Below, piece after piece: positions 45,278 through 53,829 of a DNA stretch of 64,000 bases (within the stretch, counting starts at the first letter, position 1; every line of letters begins with the position of its first letter). The position numbers were made by a program, and so were the translations under genes. The stretch is from a virus. The stretch lies in the IMG/VR virus record IMGVR_UViG_3300032213_002832, positions 103,516 through 167,515 of that record; one strand, written 5' to 3'. Under the pieces are notes generated by a model. It was not told the DNA's origin and ran no database searches. It saw nothing but the letters and a program-made list of their open reading frames with translations.

Positions 45278-45516
45278 ATAGTGCTCCAATCTACACAAAT
45301 GGCCATTTTAATCAAATCAATGATCTCCTCTACAAGTTAGAGAGACTAGGTGTTATCGATTACAGTTTATATCTAAGTAGCAGCACTAGATTATGGATGA
45401 AGCACGCTGCCACCTATCCTAATAATAGCTCTACCTATACGAGCATCTCTTCCACTTCCTATACAGGTATCTACACTATTGCTACAACTGATACGACATT
45501 TTTAGGTAACAAATGA
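45274..45516 (+). CDS. Micro-gene family, class 2, member 10 (longest)
   Basis: 80 residues: FNQINDLLYKLERLGVIDYS then a Ser/Thr/Tyr-rich tail of about 50 residues (SSTYTSISSTSYTGIYTIAT). The unusual tail sets it apart. Overlaps the next ATG by 4 nt. Confidence 0.68.
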   Translation: MNSAPIYTNGHFNQINDLLYKLERLGVIDYSLYLSSSTRLWMKHAATYPNNSSTYTSISSTSYTGIYTIATTDTTFLGNK

Positions 45517-45662
45517 AATACAATATTACGATAGAGAACCTTATAGTATATGATATCAGTGATATTTTAGTACTTCTTAATAGGTTGGAAGTTATCAATG
45601 ACCATATCTATAATGTAGCAAAAAGCAATACTATATATTTCGGACATGTGGAGGTATCATGA
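45513..45662 (+). CDS. Micro-gene family, class 2, member 11
   Basis: 49 residues: VYDISDILVLLNRLEVINDH then IYNVAKSNTIYFGHVEVS. GGAGG in its last codons precedes the next start; ATGA overlap. Confidence 0.66.
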   Translation: MKYNITIENLIVYDISDILVLLNRLEVINDHIYNVAKSNTIYFGHVEVS

Positions 45663-45799
45663 CAATTCACGATCACTGGCGTAGACAGTGTATGATTGGG
45701 TTGCTGCGCAAATTAAGTGTACACGATAAGTTAATGTCACGTGCTGTCACGTCTAGTCGTCCCGTTAAGAACCGCGTAAATGACAAACAACCTAGATAG
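45659..45799 (+). CDS. Micro-gene family, class 2, member 12
   Basis: 46 residues: HDHWRRQCMIGLLRKLSVHD then a basic tail (SSRPVKNRVNDKQPR). LSV replaces LGV. Overlaps member 13 by 20 nt. Confidence 0.63.
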   Translation: MTIHDHWRRQCMIGLLRKLSVHDKLMSRAVTSSRPVKNRVNDKQPR

Positions 45800-45923
45800 C
45801 ATGGAAGACATGATTAGTTTATTATGTAAACTAGGAGTCATAGATGATAAGGCATTTGAACGCATCATGCCTTGGGGATTGTATGGTATGTATACACAAG
45901 CTATATGGGGCGGTAATAAGTAA
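45780..45923 (+). CDS. Micro-gene family, class 2, member 13
   Basis: 47 residues: MTNNLDSMEDMISLLCKLGV then IDDKAFERIMPWGLYGMYTQ. A near-consensus member (LLCKLGVID). TAATG overlap with the next. Confidence 0.67.
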   Translation: MTNNLDSMEDMISLLCKLGVIDDKAFERIMPWGLYGMYTQAIWGGNK

Positions 45924-46066
45924 TGGGCTTAACTAATGTATCACCAGCGATAGCAAAAAATATAAGAGATATTGTTATTCTATTATATAGATTAGATGTT
46001 TATGATTATACAGTATCACTTACCGCACAAATCAAACTATATCATATTGGGAGATGGACAGAATGA
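45923..46066 (+). CDS. Micro-gene family, class 2, member 14
   Basis: 47 residues: AIAKNIRDIVILLYRLDVYD then YTVSLTAQIKLYHIGRWTE. GGGAG in its end serves the last + strand member; ATGA overlap. Confidence 0.66.
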   Translation: MGLTNVSPAIAKNIRDIVILLYRLDVYDYTVSLTAQIKLYHIGRWTE

Positions 46067-46230
46067 CTTATGGTATGATACTTTTACTTAATAAGCTGGA
46101 TATTATAGATGGGAATAATTATAACAATATTATATTCGAAGCGGTGTCGTCGGCGCCTATACAGCAATACTTAACTGCGCAACAATTAAAGATATGGACA
46201 AAAAGTCTAAAGATAATACCTAAAAAGTAA
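46063..46230 (+). CDS. Micro-gene family, class 2, member 15 (last on + strand)
   Basis: 55 residues: MTYGMILLLNKLDIIDGNNY then a helical tail (QYLTAQQLKIWTKSLKIIPK). The motif begins almost at the start. It converges with the first - strand member 2 nt away. Confidence 0.66.
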   Translation: MTYGMILLLNKLDIIDGNNYNNIIFEAVSSAPIQQYLTAQQLKIWTKSLKIIPKK

Positions 46231-46232
46231 TT

Positions 46233-46367
46233 TTACTTTTCATCTAGTACAATTTTCAATATAGTTATAAAAGTATCATAAGCGCTCTTCTGATGTAAGA
46301 CGCCTAGCCTACGCAATAGAGTAACCATAGAGGCTACACCACTTAGTCTTTGTCGATTATTCAGCAT
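46233..46367 (-). CDS. Micro-gene family, - strand member 1
   Basis: 44 residues: LSGVASMVTLLRRLGVLHQK then AYDTFITILKIVLDEK. Pairs closely with the next gene (LSGVxSxVxLLxxLxV). Start overlaps the neighbour's stop as TAATG. Confidence 0.65.
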   Translation of the reverse strand: MLNNRQRLSGVASMVTLLRRLGVLHQKSAYDTFITILKIVLDEK

Positions 46368-46516
46368 TATTTCTCTTTTTTATATGATACACCCAATGCC
46401 ACACTGATTATTTCCACAAGTGCTGAATTATGTGTTAGCTTATCTACCACATTTAGTTTATATAATAGATCAACTAATGAAGTAACACCTGATAAATCTC
46501 TATACCCACCAGACAT
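46367..46516 (-). CDS. Micro-gene family, - strand member 2
   Basis: 49 residues: LSGVTSLVDLLYKLNVVDKL then THNSALVEIISVALGVSYKK. Recent duplicate of the preceding - strand member. GGAG stands before the start. Confidence 0.65.
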   Translation of the reverse strand: MSGGYRDLSGVTSLVDLLYKLNVVDKLTHNSALVEIISVALGVSYKKEK

Positions 46517-46518
46517 TA

Positions 46519-46722
46519 TTACTCCGGATATTTAAAAATACGATTAACTAATTCATGAACTACATACTCAACATTAGTAGTGGAACCCTCTACTACATTC
46601 ATTTTTTCCAGTAAATATATCATTTGCCTTAATAGCTTTTGACGTTGGCCTTGTAATGAGTTATATCTATTTCTTCGGAACAGTTCCATATGTTCCATAA
46701 ACTGTCTGGTGGCACTTTTCAT
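46519..46722 (-). CDS. Micro-gene family, - strand member 3
   Basis: 67 residues. A basic lead (HMELFRRNRYNSLQGQRQKL) then LLRQMIYLLEKMNVVEGSTT and a helical tail VVHELVNRIFKYPE. Overlaps the next gene by 4 nt. Confidence 0.65.
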   Translation of the reverse strand: MKSATRQFMEHMELFRRNRYNSLQGQRQKLLRQMIYLLEKMNVVEGSTTNVEYVVHELVNRIFKYPE

Positions 46723-46925
46723 TTATTACTCATTCTTTGAAATAAGCTAAGTTTCCATCTCTTGACGCCTTCTAGAACATCGCTCCTATATAGGTGTATA
46801 TCCTTATTTTCGAATACGTCTAGTTTCTTAAGTATTCTACAAATATAGAGAACATCATTTGCTGTTCTTTTATTAGGGTCAGATGGTGGCTCATGATTAG
46901 TCAGTATATGAGATACTCCCCACAT
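46719..46925 (-). CDS. Micro-gene family, - strand member 4
   Basis: 68 residues. DVLYICRILKKLDVFENKDI then HLYRSDVLEGVKRWKLSLFQ. First gene of the - strand block; the lead contains SDPNKRTAN, unlike others. Confidence 0.62.
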   Translation of the reverse strand: MWGVSHILTNHEPPSDPNKRTANDVLYICRILKKLDVFENKDIHLYRSDVLEGVKRWKLSLFQRMSNK

Positions 46926-46996
46926 GTTTACTCCGTTTAACTAGCATTTTAACTTAGTTGCAATTTAAAGTCATTTAACTTATGTGTATTTTTAAC

Positions 46997-47203
46997 TTAC
47001 GATTCATCGAGTAAGAGACTTATTCTAGCTAACTTATCAGAGGCCATCTCATACCTCTCTTTGCGGGATGGTAGTGTATGTGCCTGTAGAAACTCTGGTA
47101 GACACTTTCTTTTAAATGGGCACCGATTACAAAGCTCACTAGTTAAACAATCACCATTTTTTGCTACTATATTGTTTAAAACTTTTATCTGCTCATCATC
47201 CAA
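46997..47203 (-). CDS. 68-residue Cys-cluster protein
   Basis: MDDEQIKVLNNIVAKNGDCL followed by TSELCNRCPFKRKCLPEF: four Cys (CxxxxxCxxCxxxxxC) that could hold zinc or an iron-sulfur cluster. It heads the - strand block and diverges from the structural genes. No family named. Confidence 0.6.
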   Translation of the reverse strand: MDDEQIKVLNNIVAKNGDCLTSELCNRCPFKRKCLPEFLQAHTLPSRKERYEMASDKLARISLLLDES

Positions 47204-47295
47204 CTGGTAACTCCACTGTATAATATAATATATGGTATATGATTATATTTATTATACATTATATTTAAAATTCATAGGTGATAAGGTAATAGCAT
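47204..47295 (+). promoter_or_regulatory. Divergent promoter region before the virion genes
   Basis: Very AT-rich. TGTATAAT (TATAAT 47219-47224) and further TATA runs lie ahead of the first structural gene; AGGTGATAAGG gives its ribosome site. Confidence 0.5.
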
Positions 47296-48165
47296 ATGGC
47301 GGATAATAACGACTGTGGTCCTAATGGGTTACCATATAGTGGAATAGTTCCAACAGGATCTGGTTTTAATGGTGGTGGAACTATTGGTAGCGGGTCTAAC
47401 TATCCGACTTCACCAACATCTACTCCTTCTCCAATGCCTCTCTTCATTCCAGACCCAAGTATTAAGGGGATATCGTTTGACCAACTACTCCAAAATAGAG
47501 GGGTTCGATTCGTTCATCGTAAGAAAACGCCCTGCCCTAACATAGAGACTGTTTTTGACAATAGTCATAACCCAAACTGTCCTCTATGTACAAATGGCTT
47601 AATCACATACTCTGAAAAAGAGATTTGGGGAGTCTTCTACAGTAACTCTTTAGAAAAGAATTTTGAATATCAAGGTTTATGGGAGATTGGTAGTGCCGTG
47701 GTAACTCTACCTACAGAGTATCCAGATGGTTCTCAAGCAGAATTCAATACATTTGACCAACTAGTTATTCCAGACTTTAAGGTAAGAATGTGGGAGCTTA
47801 AGGAGTATAAGCCTACTGCTAATAAGCAACAGATCCTGCGGTATCCTATACTAGATGTTGAGTATGTAGCATCGGCAGTGAATAATACGCTGGTCCAATA
47901 CACTAAAGGCGTAGATTTTAATATCACTAATAACAACATTGAGTGGATATCTGGAAGAGAGCCTGTGTATAATGTTGGGCAGAGCAAAGGTGATGTCTAT
48001 GTAGTCCAGTATTATGCAAATCCTGTGTATAACGTTCTACAGCACTTAAGAGAATTAAGAATTACTCAAGAGCTTAATCTACAAGGACAAAAGACGCCTA
48101 AGCGCTTACCACAGCAAGTATTAGTACGTCGTGATTTCTTAAATAACCCGTCTAGACAAGAATAG
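47296..48165 (+). CDS. Virion connector-like protein with zinc-binding loop
   Basis: 289 residues. A Gly/Ser/Pro-rich start, then GVRFVHRKKTPCPNIETVFD and NPNCPLCTNGLITYSEKEIW, a Cys pattern seen in phage neck or head-tail joining proteins. The C-terminus QQVLVRRDFLNNPSRQE is typical of this group. Position at the head of the tail operon fits a connector role, but the family is inferred. Confidence 0.62.
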   Translation: MADNNDCGPNGLPYSGIVPTGSGFNGGGTIGSGSNYPTSPTSTPSPMPLFIPDPSIKGISFDQLLQNRGVRFVHRKKTPCPNIETVFDNSHNPNCPLCTNGLITYSEKEIWGVFYSNSLEKNFEYQGLWEIGSAVVTLPTEYPDGSQAEFNTFDQLVIPDFKVRMWELKEYKPTANKQQILRYPILDVEYVASAVNNTLVQYTKGVDFNITNNNIEWISGREPVYNVGQSKGDVYVVQYYANPVYNVLQHLRELRITQELNLQGQKTPKRLPQQVLVRRDFLNNPSRQE

Positions 48166-48187
48166 AGCAACAACCTGTATGGTGAGT

Positions 48188-48193
48188 TATAAT
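48188..48193 (+). promoter_or_regulatory. TATAAT box before the Nudix structural gene
   Basis: GAGTTATAATATACATG, about 42 nt before the 48235 start; no convincing -35 box. Confidence 0.45.
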
Positions 48194-48234
48194 ATACATG
48201 ATAGAGTTGGGTTCAGCTATATTGGAGGTGCGCA

Positions 48235-49782
48235 ATGCCGGCGCCAGTAAGTAAAAAACAGTACCGCTACATGCTTGCCATTATTCATGGCAACAAGAAT
48301 GGAACATCTTCGCGAGGCGATCGTGTACCTAAATCTGTTGCCGGTAAATATGCTGGCTCTAAGCCAAGTGATCTTCCAGAAAGCAAGGGCAAAGAAGACA
48401 AGGGTGGCAAGTGGAATGATAAGCATCATGATAAAGCCAAAAAGGGCACAGACACTAAGCGAGAAGAGCGTAAGAGTAAGAAAAAACTAAACAAAGCATT
48501 AGAAAACTACTTAATAAACAATAACCGTAAAGGTGCTGGCTGTTTAGTAGTTGACGATAAAGGTAGATTCTTATTAGGCCAAAGATCGGACAACGGTTTG
48601 TGGTCTACTCCTGGTGGCCATGTAGAAGATGGAGAGTCTTTTGAACAAGGAGCTCTTCGTGAGCTTCAAGAAGAAACTGGGATATCTGGTAAAAGTGCTG
48701 GTGAAATAAATTCAGCCGAGTATCGTGGATATGATACTAAGACTTTTCTTGTAACTTCATTTAAGGGTAAACTTAAGAAGAACCCAGAGTTTCTAGATGT
48801 AAAATGGTTTTATGTAAGTGATATTCCATGGGATGCTACAAGTGACTACACTTCAGATGCTATTGGTAAGTATGTCAAAAAAGAATTGGCAAAGAGTAAT
48901 AGTTTAGAGATGTTAGCAGCAGAAGAAGAATTACAGAAGAATATCATACGCTCTGGCAATGCTCCAGCAAATACCACTTATGAGTTAAATCATGGTGATG
49001 CTCTTAAAATGGTTGGCAACGGTACATTCCGCATGCTACGCGATGCCGTAAAAGATATGGCTGATGAGGATTTTAGAGAGGTTAAGATAGATCAGAATAC
49101 TCTCTATATAAGAAAACATGCGAATGACATATATTCAGGTCGTGTTAGTGATGGGCATAAACAAATTCACCAATTCACCAATAAGTCACTACCTGCTGTT
49201 ACAGCAGAGTTGATGAGTGTATTCGAGTGGTACCTTCCAGAAGATGAAAAAGAACTTGAGTTACTAGACGATACACTAGAAAGTGACGCTATTGACGGCG
49301 GGCTAAATTCGCTAATTGACTCCTATAGAAAACACAATATTGTTAATATCTATAGTGAGATGGAGAACATCCGCGAAGAGATGCGCCATGGTATGGCTGT
49401 CGATTTACAGCAGATTGAACAGAAGATGATGAAGTTGTTTGATAAGCTAGAATCAACTGTTATTGATATAGCAGATAAGCACAACAACCTAAGCGGCGAA
49501 GCCGGTGATGCTGTTGACATGCTTGAATCAAAATTGAAAGAATTACAAACTAAAATTGACGAACTTGGAAAACAACCAGTTAGCGTTGAAGCATATTCTG
49601 GTTCTCCACAAAATGATAAAAAAGTACACGAAGAATTTTACAGCTACCTACCACGACCCGAAGTCTCGATATCTCCCGACGGACATATAAAAATATCCTT
49701 TGGCTCAGATTGGACTCAAATGGAGCGTAGCAATTTCCTTAATGATATGAGAGCTAAGGTTGTGAAGCGCGGAGGACACTAG
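48235..49782 (+). CDS. Nudix-domain protein in the structural operon
   Basis: 515 residues. The N-terminal 85 residues are basic (Lys/Gly-rich, KQYRYMLAIIHGNKNGT). A Nudix domain spans about 95-220 with the complete box GGHVEDGESFEQGALRELQE then ETGI. The rest is helical: a coiled coil (IDIADKHNNLSGEAGDAVDM) and a C-terminal beta end (PEVSISPDGHIKISFGSDW). Nudix enzymes hydrolyse nucleoside diphosphate-linked compounds. Fusion to a long virion-like C-terminus suggests a packaged enzyme, delivered at infection (inference). Confidence 0.75.
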   Translation: MPAPVSKKQYRYMLAIIHGNKNGTSSRGDRVPKSVAGKYAGSKPSDLPESKGKEDKGGKWNDKHHDKAKKGTDTKREERKSKKKLNKALENYLINNNRKGAGCLVVDDKGRFLLGQRSDNGLWSTPGGHVEDGESFEQGALRELQEETGISGKSAGEINSAEYRGYDTKTFLVTSFKGKLKKNPEFLDVKWFYVSDIPWDATSDYTSDAIGKYVKKELAKSNSLEMLAAEEELQKNIIRSGNAPANTTYELNHGDALKMVGNGTFRMLRDAVKDMADEDFREVKIDQNTLYIRKHANDIYSGRVSDGHKQIHQFTNKSLPAVTAELMSVFEWYLPEDEKELELLDDTLESDAIDGGLNSLIDSYRKHNIVNIYSEMENIREEMRHGMAVDLQQIEQKMMKLFDKLESTVIDIADKHNNLSGEAGDAVDMLESKLKELQTKIDELGKQPVSVEAYSGSPQNDKKVHEEFYSYLPRPEVSISPDGHIKISFGSDWTQMERSNFLNDMRAKVVKRGGH

Positions 49783-49784
49783 TC

Positions 49785-50510
49785 GTGAGTGTTCACCTGT
49801 ATATAGAGCGACTTAGATCTGAACTTAGACTAAGTGATATATCTAGTTTAGAATCCCAATATATATGTGATGAAGCTGAAGATAGAATCAACGAGGCTGT
49901 ACTCTCTATAGTCTCTAATGCTGTCAATGGTGCTATTGACCACGCCATTAGTATTGGTGCTAATGATTTTGTAGAAGATGTACAAATAGTGCCTGATTCT
50001 AATGGCTTATATCAAATATCTACACATTCTGGTATATTGGATTACTCTAAGCCAGAACAGCAAATGCTATCTAAACTCTTATCAAATGCCGATATTAGTG
50101 CCGATGGGCATAGGTATAAAGTAATACCTATTCCACAAAAAGATACTCGGGTAGAACATAGTATGTTTAGTATGCTACAAAATCGCCAAGACTCTATCGA
50201 TAATTCACGAGCAGCATTAAGAGAGCAAGCTAAAAATCGTAAGGCAGATATTGGCAGTGCGTTGAAAGAAAGCATAGCACAACAAGCCGCAGCAGTTAGA
50301 GCTACAAGAGAAGCAGCAAAAGCTAAAACTGGACCAGTAGAGTTTAGAACAGCATCAGATAGACAAGACCCTTTGAAAGCTTGGGTGATTCCAGAAAAAG
50401 AGGCAGATATGACTGATTATATACAAGACGCTAATAAAAACATAATAGATCAATCAAATCAAGCTATTAGCGAAATTATTGATTCATACTACTCAAGTTA
50501 CGGGAGATAA
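49785..50510 (+). CDS. Putative neck/tail-completion protein
   Basis: 241 residues from a GTG start with GGAGG 9 nt upstream. Helical with an Ala/Lys-rich centre (QQAAAVRATREAAKAKTGPV) and WVIPEKEADMTDYIQDANKN at the end. The position between the connector and tail genes suggests a neck role; family not recognised. Confidence 0.55.
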   Translation: MSVHLYIERLRSELRLSDISSLESQYICDEAEDRINEAVLSIVSNAVNGAIDHAISIGANDFVEDVQIVPDSNGLYQISTHSGILDYSKPEQQMLSKLLSNADISADGHRYKVIPIPQKDTRVEHSMFSMLQNRQDSIDNSRAALREQAKNRKADIGSALKESIAQQAAAVRATREAAKAKTGPVEFRTASDRQDPLKAWVIPEKEADMTDYIQDANKNIIDQSNQAISEIIDSYYSSYGR

Positions 50511-50512
50511 TT

Positions 50513-51154
50513 ATGGGATATGCGCTTCCACAAGTATCATTACATAGGGTTATATGGAAGGGTATTCAAGATATTAAGAATAATATCGATATCCTAGATG
50601 ACATATTTCAGTACTACACCGTTGAACCTATAAATAGAGATTACGGTACACCTTATATAGAGAACATCAAGAAATGGATCTTACAGACTGAGATACCTGT
50701 TGTACAAGCATGGTCCATCAATCCACAGCAAGCTCCACAAATTGCTATCAGATTGGCTTCAGAGCAAGAAGATGAAAGTAAGGCTGGCATTAATGATTAC
50801 TTCGGCGAAGGAGAAAATGCTGAGATAGGCACTAGTCCATTTATAGTGAATCTTGATATCCTATTAATGACTTCACGCAATAGTGATGAGACATTATGGC
50901 TCTACTATATAGTTAACTATATATTATTTAAGAATAAAAGACAAGCAGAAAGATTAGGTTTACAATTACAGACTTTTAGTGCTACAGACAACTCTAGGGA
51001 TACTGGTAAGCTAGCGGAGAACATATGGGTTAGGACTATTAAGTTTAGATGTATAGTTCAAAACTTCTGGGATGCTGAACCTTACTTGGATATAGAAGAA
51101 GTTGACGTTGACGTAGAGTCTGAGCCGCTATTCGATGAAGAAGCTGATATATAA
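50513..51154 (+). CDS. Putative tail completion/terminator protein
   Basis: 213 residues: QVSLHRVIWKGIQDIKNNID, VVQAWSINPQQAPQIAIRLA, then VNLDILLMTSRNSDETLWLY and an acidic tail. The pattern of a small alpha/beta protein before the sheath gene matches tail terminators of myoviruses; assigned by context. Confidence 0.58.
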   Translation: MGYALPQVSLHRVIWKGIQDIKNNIDILDDIFQYYTVEPINRDYGTPYIENIKKWILQTEIPVVQAWSINPQQAPQIAIRLASEQEDESKAGINDYFGEGENAEIGTSPFIVNLDILLMTSRNSDETLWLYYIVNYILFKNKRQAERLGLQLQTFSATDNSRDTGKLAENIWVRTIKFRCIVQNFWDAEPYLDIEEVDVDVESEPLFDEEADI

Positions 51155-51162
51155 TTAGATGA

Positions 51163-51168
51163 TATAAT
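51163..51168 (+). promoter_or_regulatory. TATAAT box
   Basis: GATATAATAATAC 26 nt before the 51194 start, in a 39-nt intergenic gap. Confidence 0.4.
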
Positions 51169-51193
51169 AATACATTATAGATACGGAGATTTT

Positions 51194-51433
51194 ATGAAAG
51201 ATAAAGAACTCAAAGCTAAAATTAAAGAGATGGAAGCTAAGAAGCGTGAAGAAGTAGCACCTGAAGTAGAAGCAAAAGTTAGCTTTGATCAATGGTGGGT
51301 TATGCTAACAAAGCGCATGAAGTTAAAACCATCACTAAAGGAAATTATGTGGGCCGACTTCAATGCTAGAGGCGTTGGCAAAGAAGAATTATCTAGTAAG
51401 TATGATGAGTGTTTAAAACTCTTTGGTTTATAA
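51194..51433 (+). CDS. 79-residue basic protein of unknown function
   Basis: A charged helix (KDKELKAKIKEMEAKKREEV) then FDQWWVMLTKRMKLKPSLKE and a helical end. Sits between the tail terminator and sheath genes. No family recognised. Confidence 0.58.
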   Translation: MKDKELKAKIKEMEAKKREEVAPEVEAKVSFDQWWVMLTKRMKLKPSLKEIMWADFNARGVGKEELSSKYDECLKLFGL

Positions 51434-51593
51434 GCATATCATACTTAGCGTTAACATAGGATTTTTAGTCCTGATTTTAGGCTAGTTGCTCATGATACAA
51501 TAGTAGAGATTAGGGTGCTTGTTATACCTTACGAGATATCCCAGTATCAACAAAAGAACTTAAAGAACTAGACATCACATAAGGAGACACACT
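51434..51593 (+). promoter_or_regulatory. Leader of the tail sheath gene
   Basis: A 160-nt gap with a short hairpin AGGA/TCCT (about 51459-51473), TACAAT near 51497 and AAGGAG before the sheath ATG. A strong late promoter is expected here; boxes are not clear-cut. Confidence 0.4.
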
Positions 51594-53768
51594 ATGGCTA
51601 TTAATGTATCATTTAACGGGGCCACAATATATAAGCCAGGTTCGTATTCCAAAACGAATATTGACTTGGGTGGAGGCTTTCCACTTGGACCAGCTGGACT
51701 AGTTGCTGTTATCGGTGAAGCCGATGCTGGAGCACCAGGTGCTCAAGAAGTAAATATCGCAAACAATCGTTTCCAAGCAGATCAGATTTCTTCTATTAGA
51801 AATAAGTATCGCAGTGGACCAATTGCTGACTCTGCCGCAATGCTATTCGCACCTGCTGCTGATGCTGCGATTCCTGGTGGAGCACAAACTGTTTGGTTCT
51901 ACAAAACCAATGCTTCAGTTCGCGCTACATTGGCATTAGCAACTACTTATGGAACTGCTCGCGCAACTGAATGGGGCGTTGGTGGAAACAAAGTCTCTGT
52001 TAAGAACGTATTAATCTCTGAAACTGCTGCTACAGTAGCTTCAACTGCTCCATTTGATGCCAACACTGTTAGTGCTGGTAACTTCAGTGTTCGAGTAAAT
52101 GGTGCTACTGCTACTACTGTTACTGTTGCTGGTACATACGCAACTCATGCTGCGTTTGTAGCTGATGTCGCAACATGGACTGTTGCTGGTATGACGTTTA
52201 CTGCTGGTGGTATAACTGGCGCTTCTACACTTACAATCGCAATGGCTGCTGCTCCTACTGCTCATCAAAATGGTTGGGGACGTAGTTTTGAATTAGTAGA
52301 TGGAACTGGTTTAGTACTCGCAGATATGGGTGTTGCTGTAGGACTAAAAACTCCTGTTGTTGAGCCTAGTGCTACTCTTACGTTAAATCAAACTCGTGAC
52401 GGAATCTCTGAGAGTGACTCATTGGGTGGAAATGTAGTTCTATCTATTGGTCATGATGGTTCTGGTGGTGTTACATCTGCTAGCGTCACTATTGACGCAA
52501 CAAATATTACACTTACAACAAACTTAGGTTCACAAATACTTCCTAAAGCTGGTTTTGCTATTCTTAAAGAAGTTGTTGATGAAATTAATTTAATCTCTTA
52601 TGGTGGTTGGTCCGCATCACTATCTAGTACACTATATAACCAATTATCTCCTTCAGTACTTGATGAAGTAACAACTGTTGGCGCACTTGCTGCTACTAGC
52701 GCAAAACCGGCACGTTTAAAGAAAGATGCCTCTGATGTATCAGATTTCTTTGCTGAAAGCTCTATGGCTTCTCTTGAAGATGCCGCAGCAAAAGGTCTTC
52801 CAGATGCTTTAGCTGAATCACTATTAGCTGGTGGAGCAAGAGGCGCAACATCGCCTGCTAGCATCGTTGCTGCTCTTGAGAAGTTTGAGAAGTTCCATGT
52901 AAACGCTATCGTCCCCCTATTCTCATGGGATGCTACAGATGATATCGCTGATGGTACTACTGACGCTGGTTCGACTTATACAATCGCTGGTATTCATCAA
53001 GCTGTTAAGACGCACATCTCACTAATGAAGACTACAAAGAAGAGATCAGAGCGTCAAGGATATTTATCTCTTAAAGATAGCTTTGCTAACTGTAAAATAG
53101 TTGCTGGTGATTTAGCTGATGGTCGTGAGCAATTAGTTATTCAAGATGTTCGTCAATCAGACGCTCAAGGTAATATCAAGTGGTTCCAACCATGGTCGCT
53201 TGCTTGCTTACTTGCTGGCGCACGCGGTGGAGCACCAATTGGTGAACCAATGACATTTAAGTTCTTAAATTGCTCTGGCATTAGACATACGGCTCAACCA
53301 ATGTCTACTCCTGATGCTGATATTGTAGTTGACTTTGATCCAGATCTACAAACTGACGAAGCAATCCAATCTGGCCTAACATTCCTCGAAAATCCACAAA
53401 ACGGTGGGTTCAGAGTTGTTGTAGATAATACAACTTATGGTAGAGACGGAAACTTTGTTTGGAATAGAGCTAACGTAGTTTACGCTGCTGACATTGTAGC
53501 ATTCAACTTGCGTAACTCTCTCGAAGCAGTGTACGTTGGTAAGAAGAATACAGTTTCAGTTGCCGATATTGCTGGTGTAGCAAGTACTATTCTTAATGGC
53601 TTCTTAACTCAAGGCATTACAGTGAGTACAGCGGACGCCCCGCAAGGATTTAAGAACTTAGTTGTTCGCTTAGAAGGTAATACTATTTACGTTGAAGTCA
53701 CTATTAAGATTGTAGAAGGAATCGACTTCATCCTCTCTGAAATCACAATTCAGCGAGCAACTGCTTAA
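51594..53768 (+). CDS. Contractile tail sheath protein
   Basis: 724 residues. The start has YKPGSYSKTNIDLGGGFPLG and GLVAVIGEADAGAPGA; the C-terminal part has KIVAGDLADGREQLVIQDVR, WSLACLLAGARGGAPIGEPM, RNSLEAVYVGKKNTVSVADI and the closing beta strands VEVTIKIVEGIDFILSEITI. These are standard features of phage sheath proteins. Large size for the family with a variable middle domain at about 120-330. Followed by a terminator at 53796. Confidence 0.93.
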   Translation: MAINVSFNGATIYKPGSYSKTNIDLGGGFPLGPAGLVAVIGEADAGAPGAQEVNIANNRFQADQISSIRNKYRSGPIADSAAMLFAPAADAAIPGGAQTVWFYKTNASVRATLALATTYGTARATEWGVGGNKVSVKNVLISETAATVASTAPFDANTVSAGNFSVRVNGATATTVTVAGTYATHAAFVADVATWTVAGMTFTAGGITGASTLTIAMAAAPTAHQNGWGRSFELVDGTGLVLADMGVAVGLKTPVVEPSATLTLNQTRDGISESDSLGGNVVLSIGHDGSGGVTSASVTIDATNITLTTNLGSQILPKAGFAILKEVVDEINLISYGGWSASLSSTLYNQLSPSVLDEVTTVGALAATSAKPARLKKDASDVSDFFAESSMASLEDAAAKGLPDALAESLLAGGARGATSPASIVAALEKFEKFHVNAIVPLFSWDATDDIADGTTDAGSTYTIAGIHQAVKTHISLMKTTKKRSERQGYLSLKDSFANCKIVAGDLADGREQLVIQDVRQSDAQGNIKWFQPWSLACLLAGARGGAPIGEPMTFKFLNCSGIRHTAQPMSTPDADIVVDFDPDLQTDEAIQSGLTFLENPQNGGFRVVVDNTTYGRDGNFVWNRANVVYAADIVAFNLRNSLEAVYVGKKNTVSVADIAGVASTILNGFLTQGITVSTADAPQGFKNLVVRLEGNTIYVEVTIKIVEGIDFILSEITIQRATA

Positions 53769-53795
53769 TAATTCAGAACTAAGACTCTAGATGCG

Positions 53796-53829
53796 CCTCC
53801 GTGGTATAATGGCTACGGAGGTTTTTATT
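53796..53829 (+). terminator. Rho-independent terminator after the sheath gene
   Basis: CCTCCGT/ACGGAGG stem with a 12-nt loop that itself contains TATAAT, followed by TTTTTATTATT. It overlaps the apparent start of the HNH-kinase gene. Confidence 0.82.
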
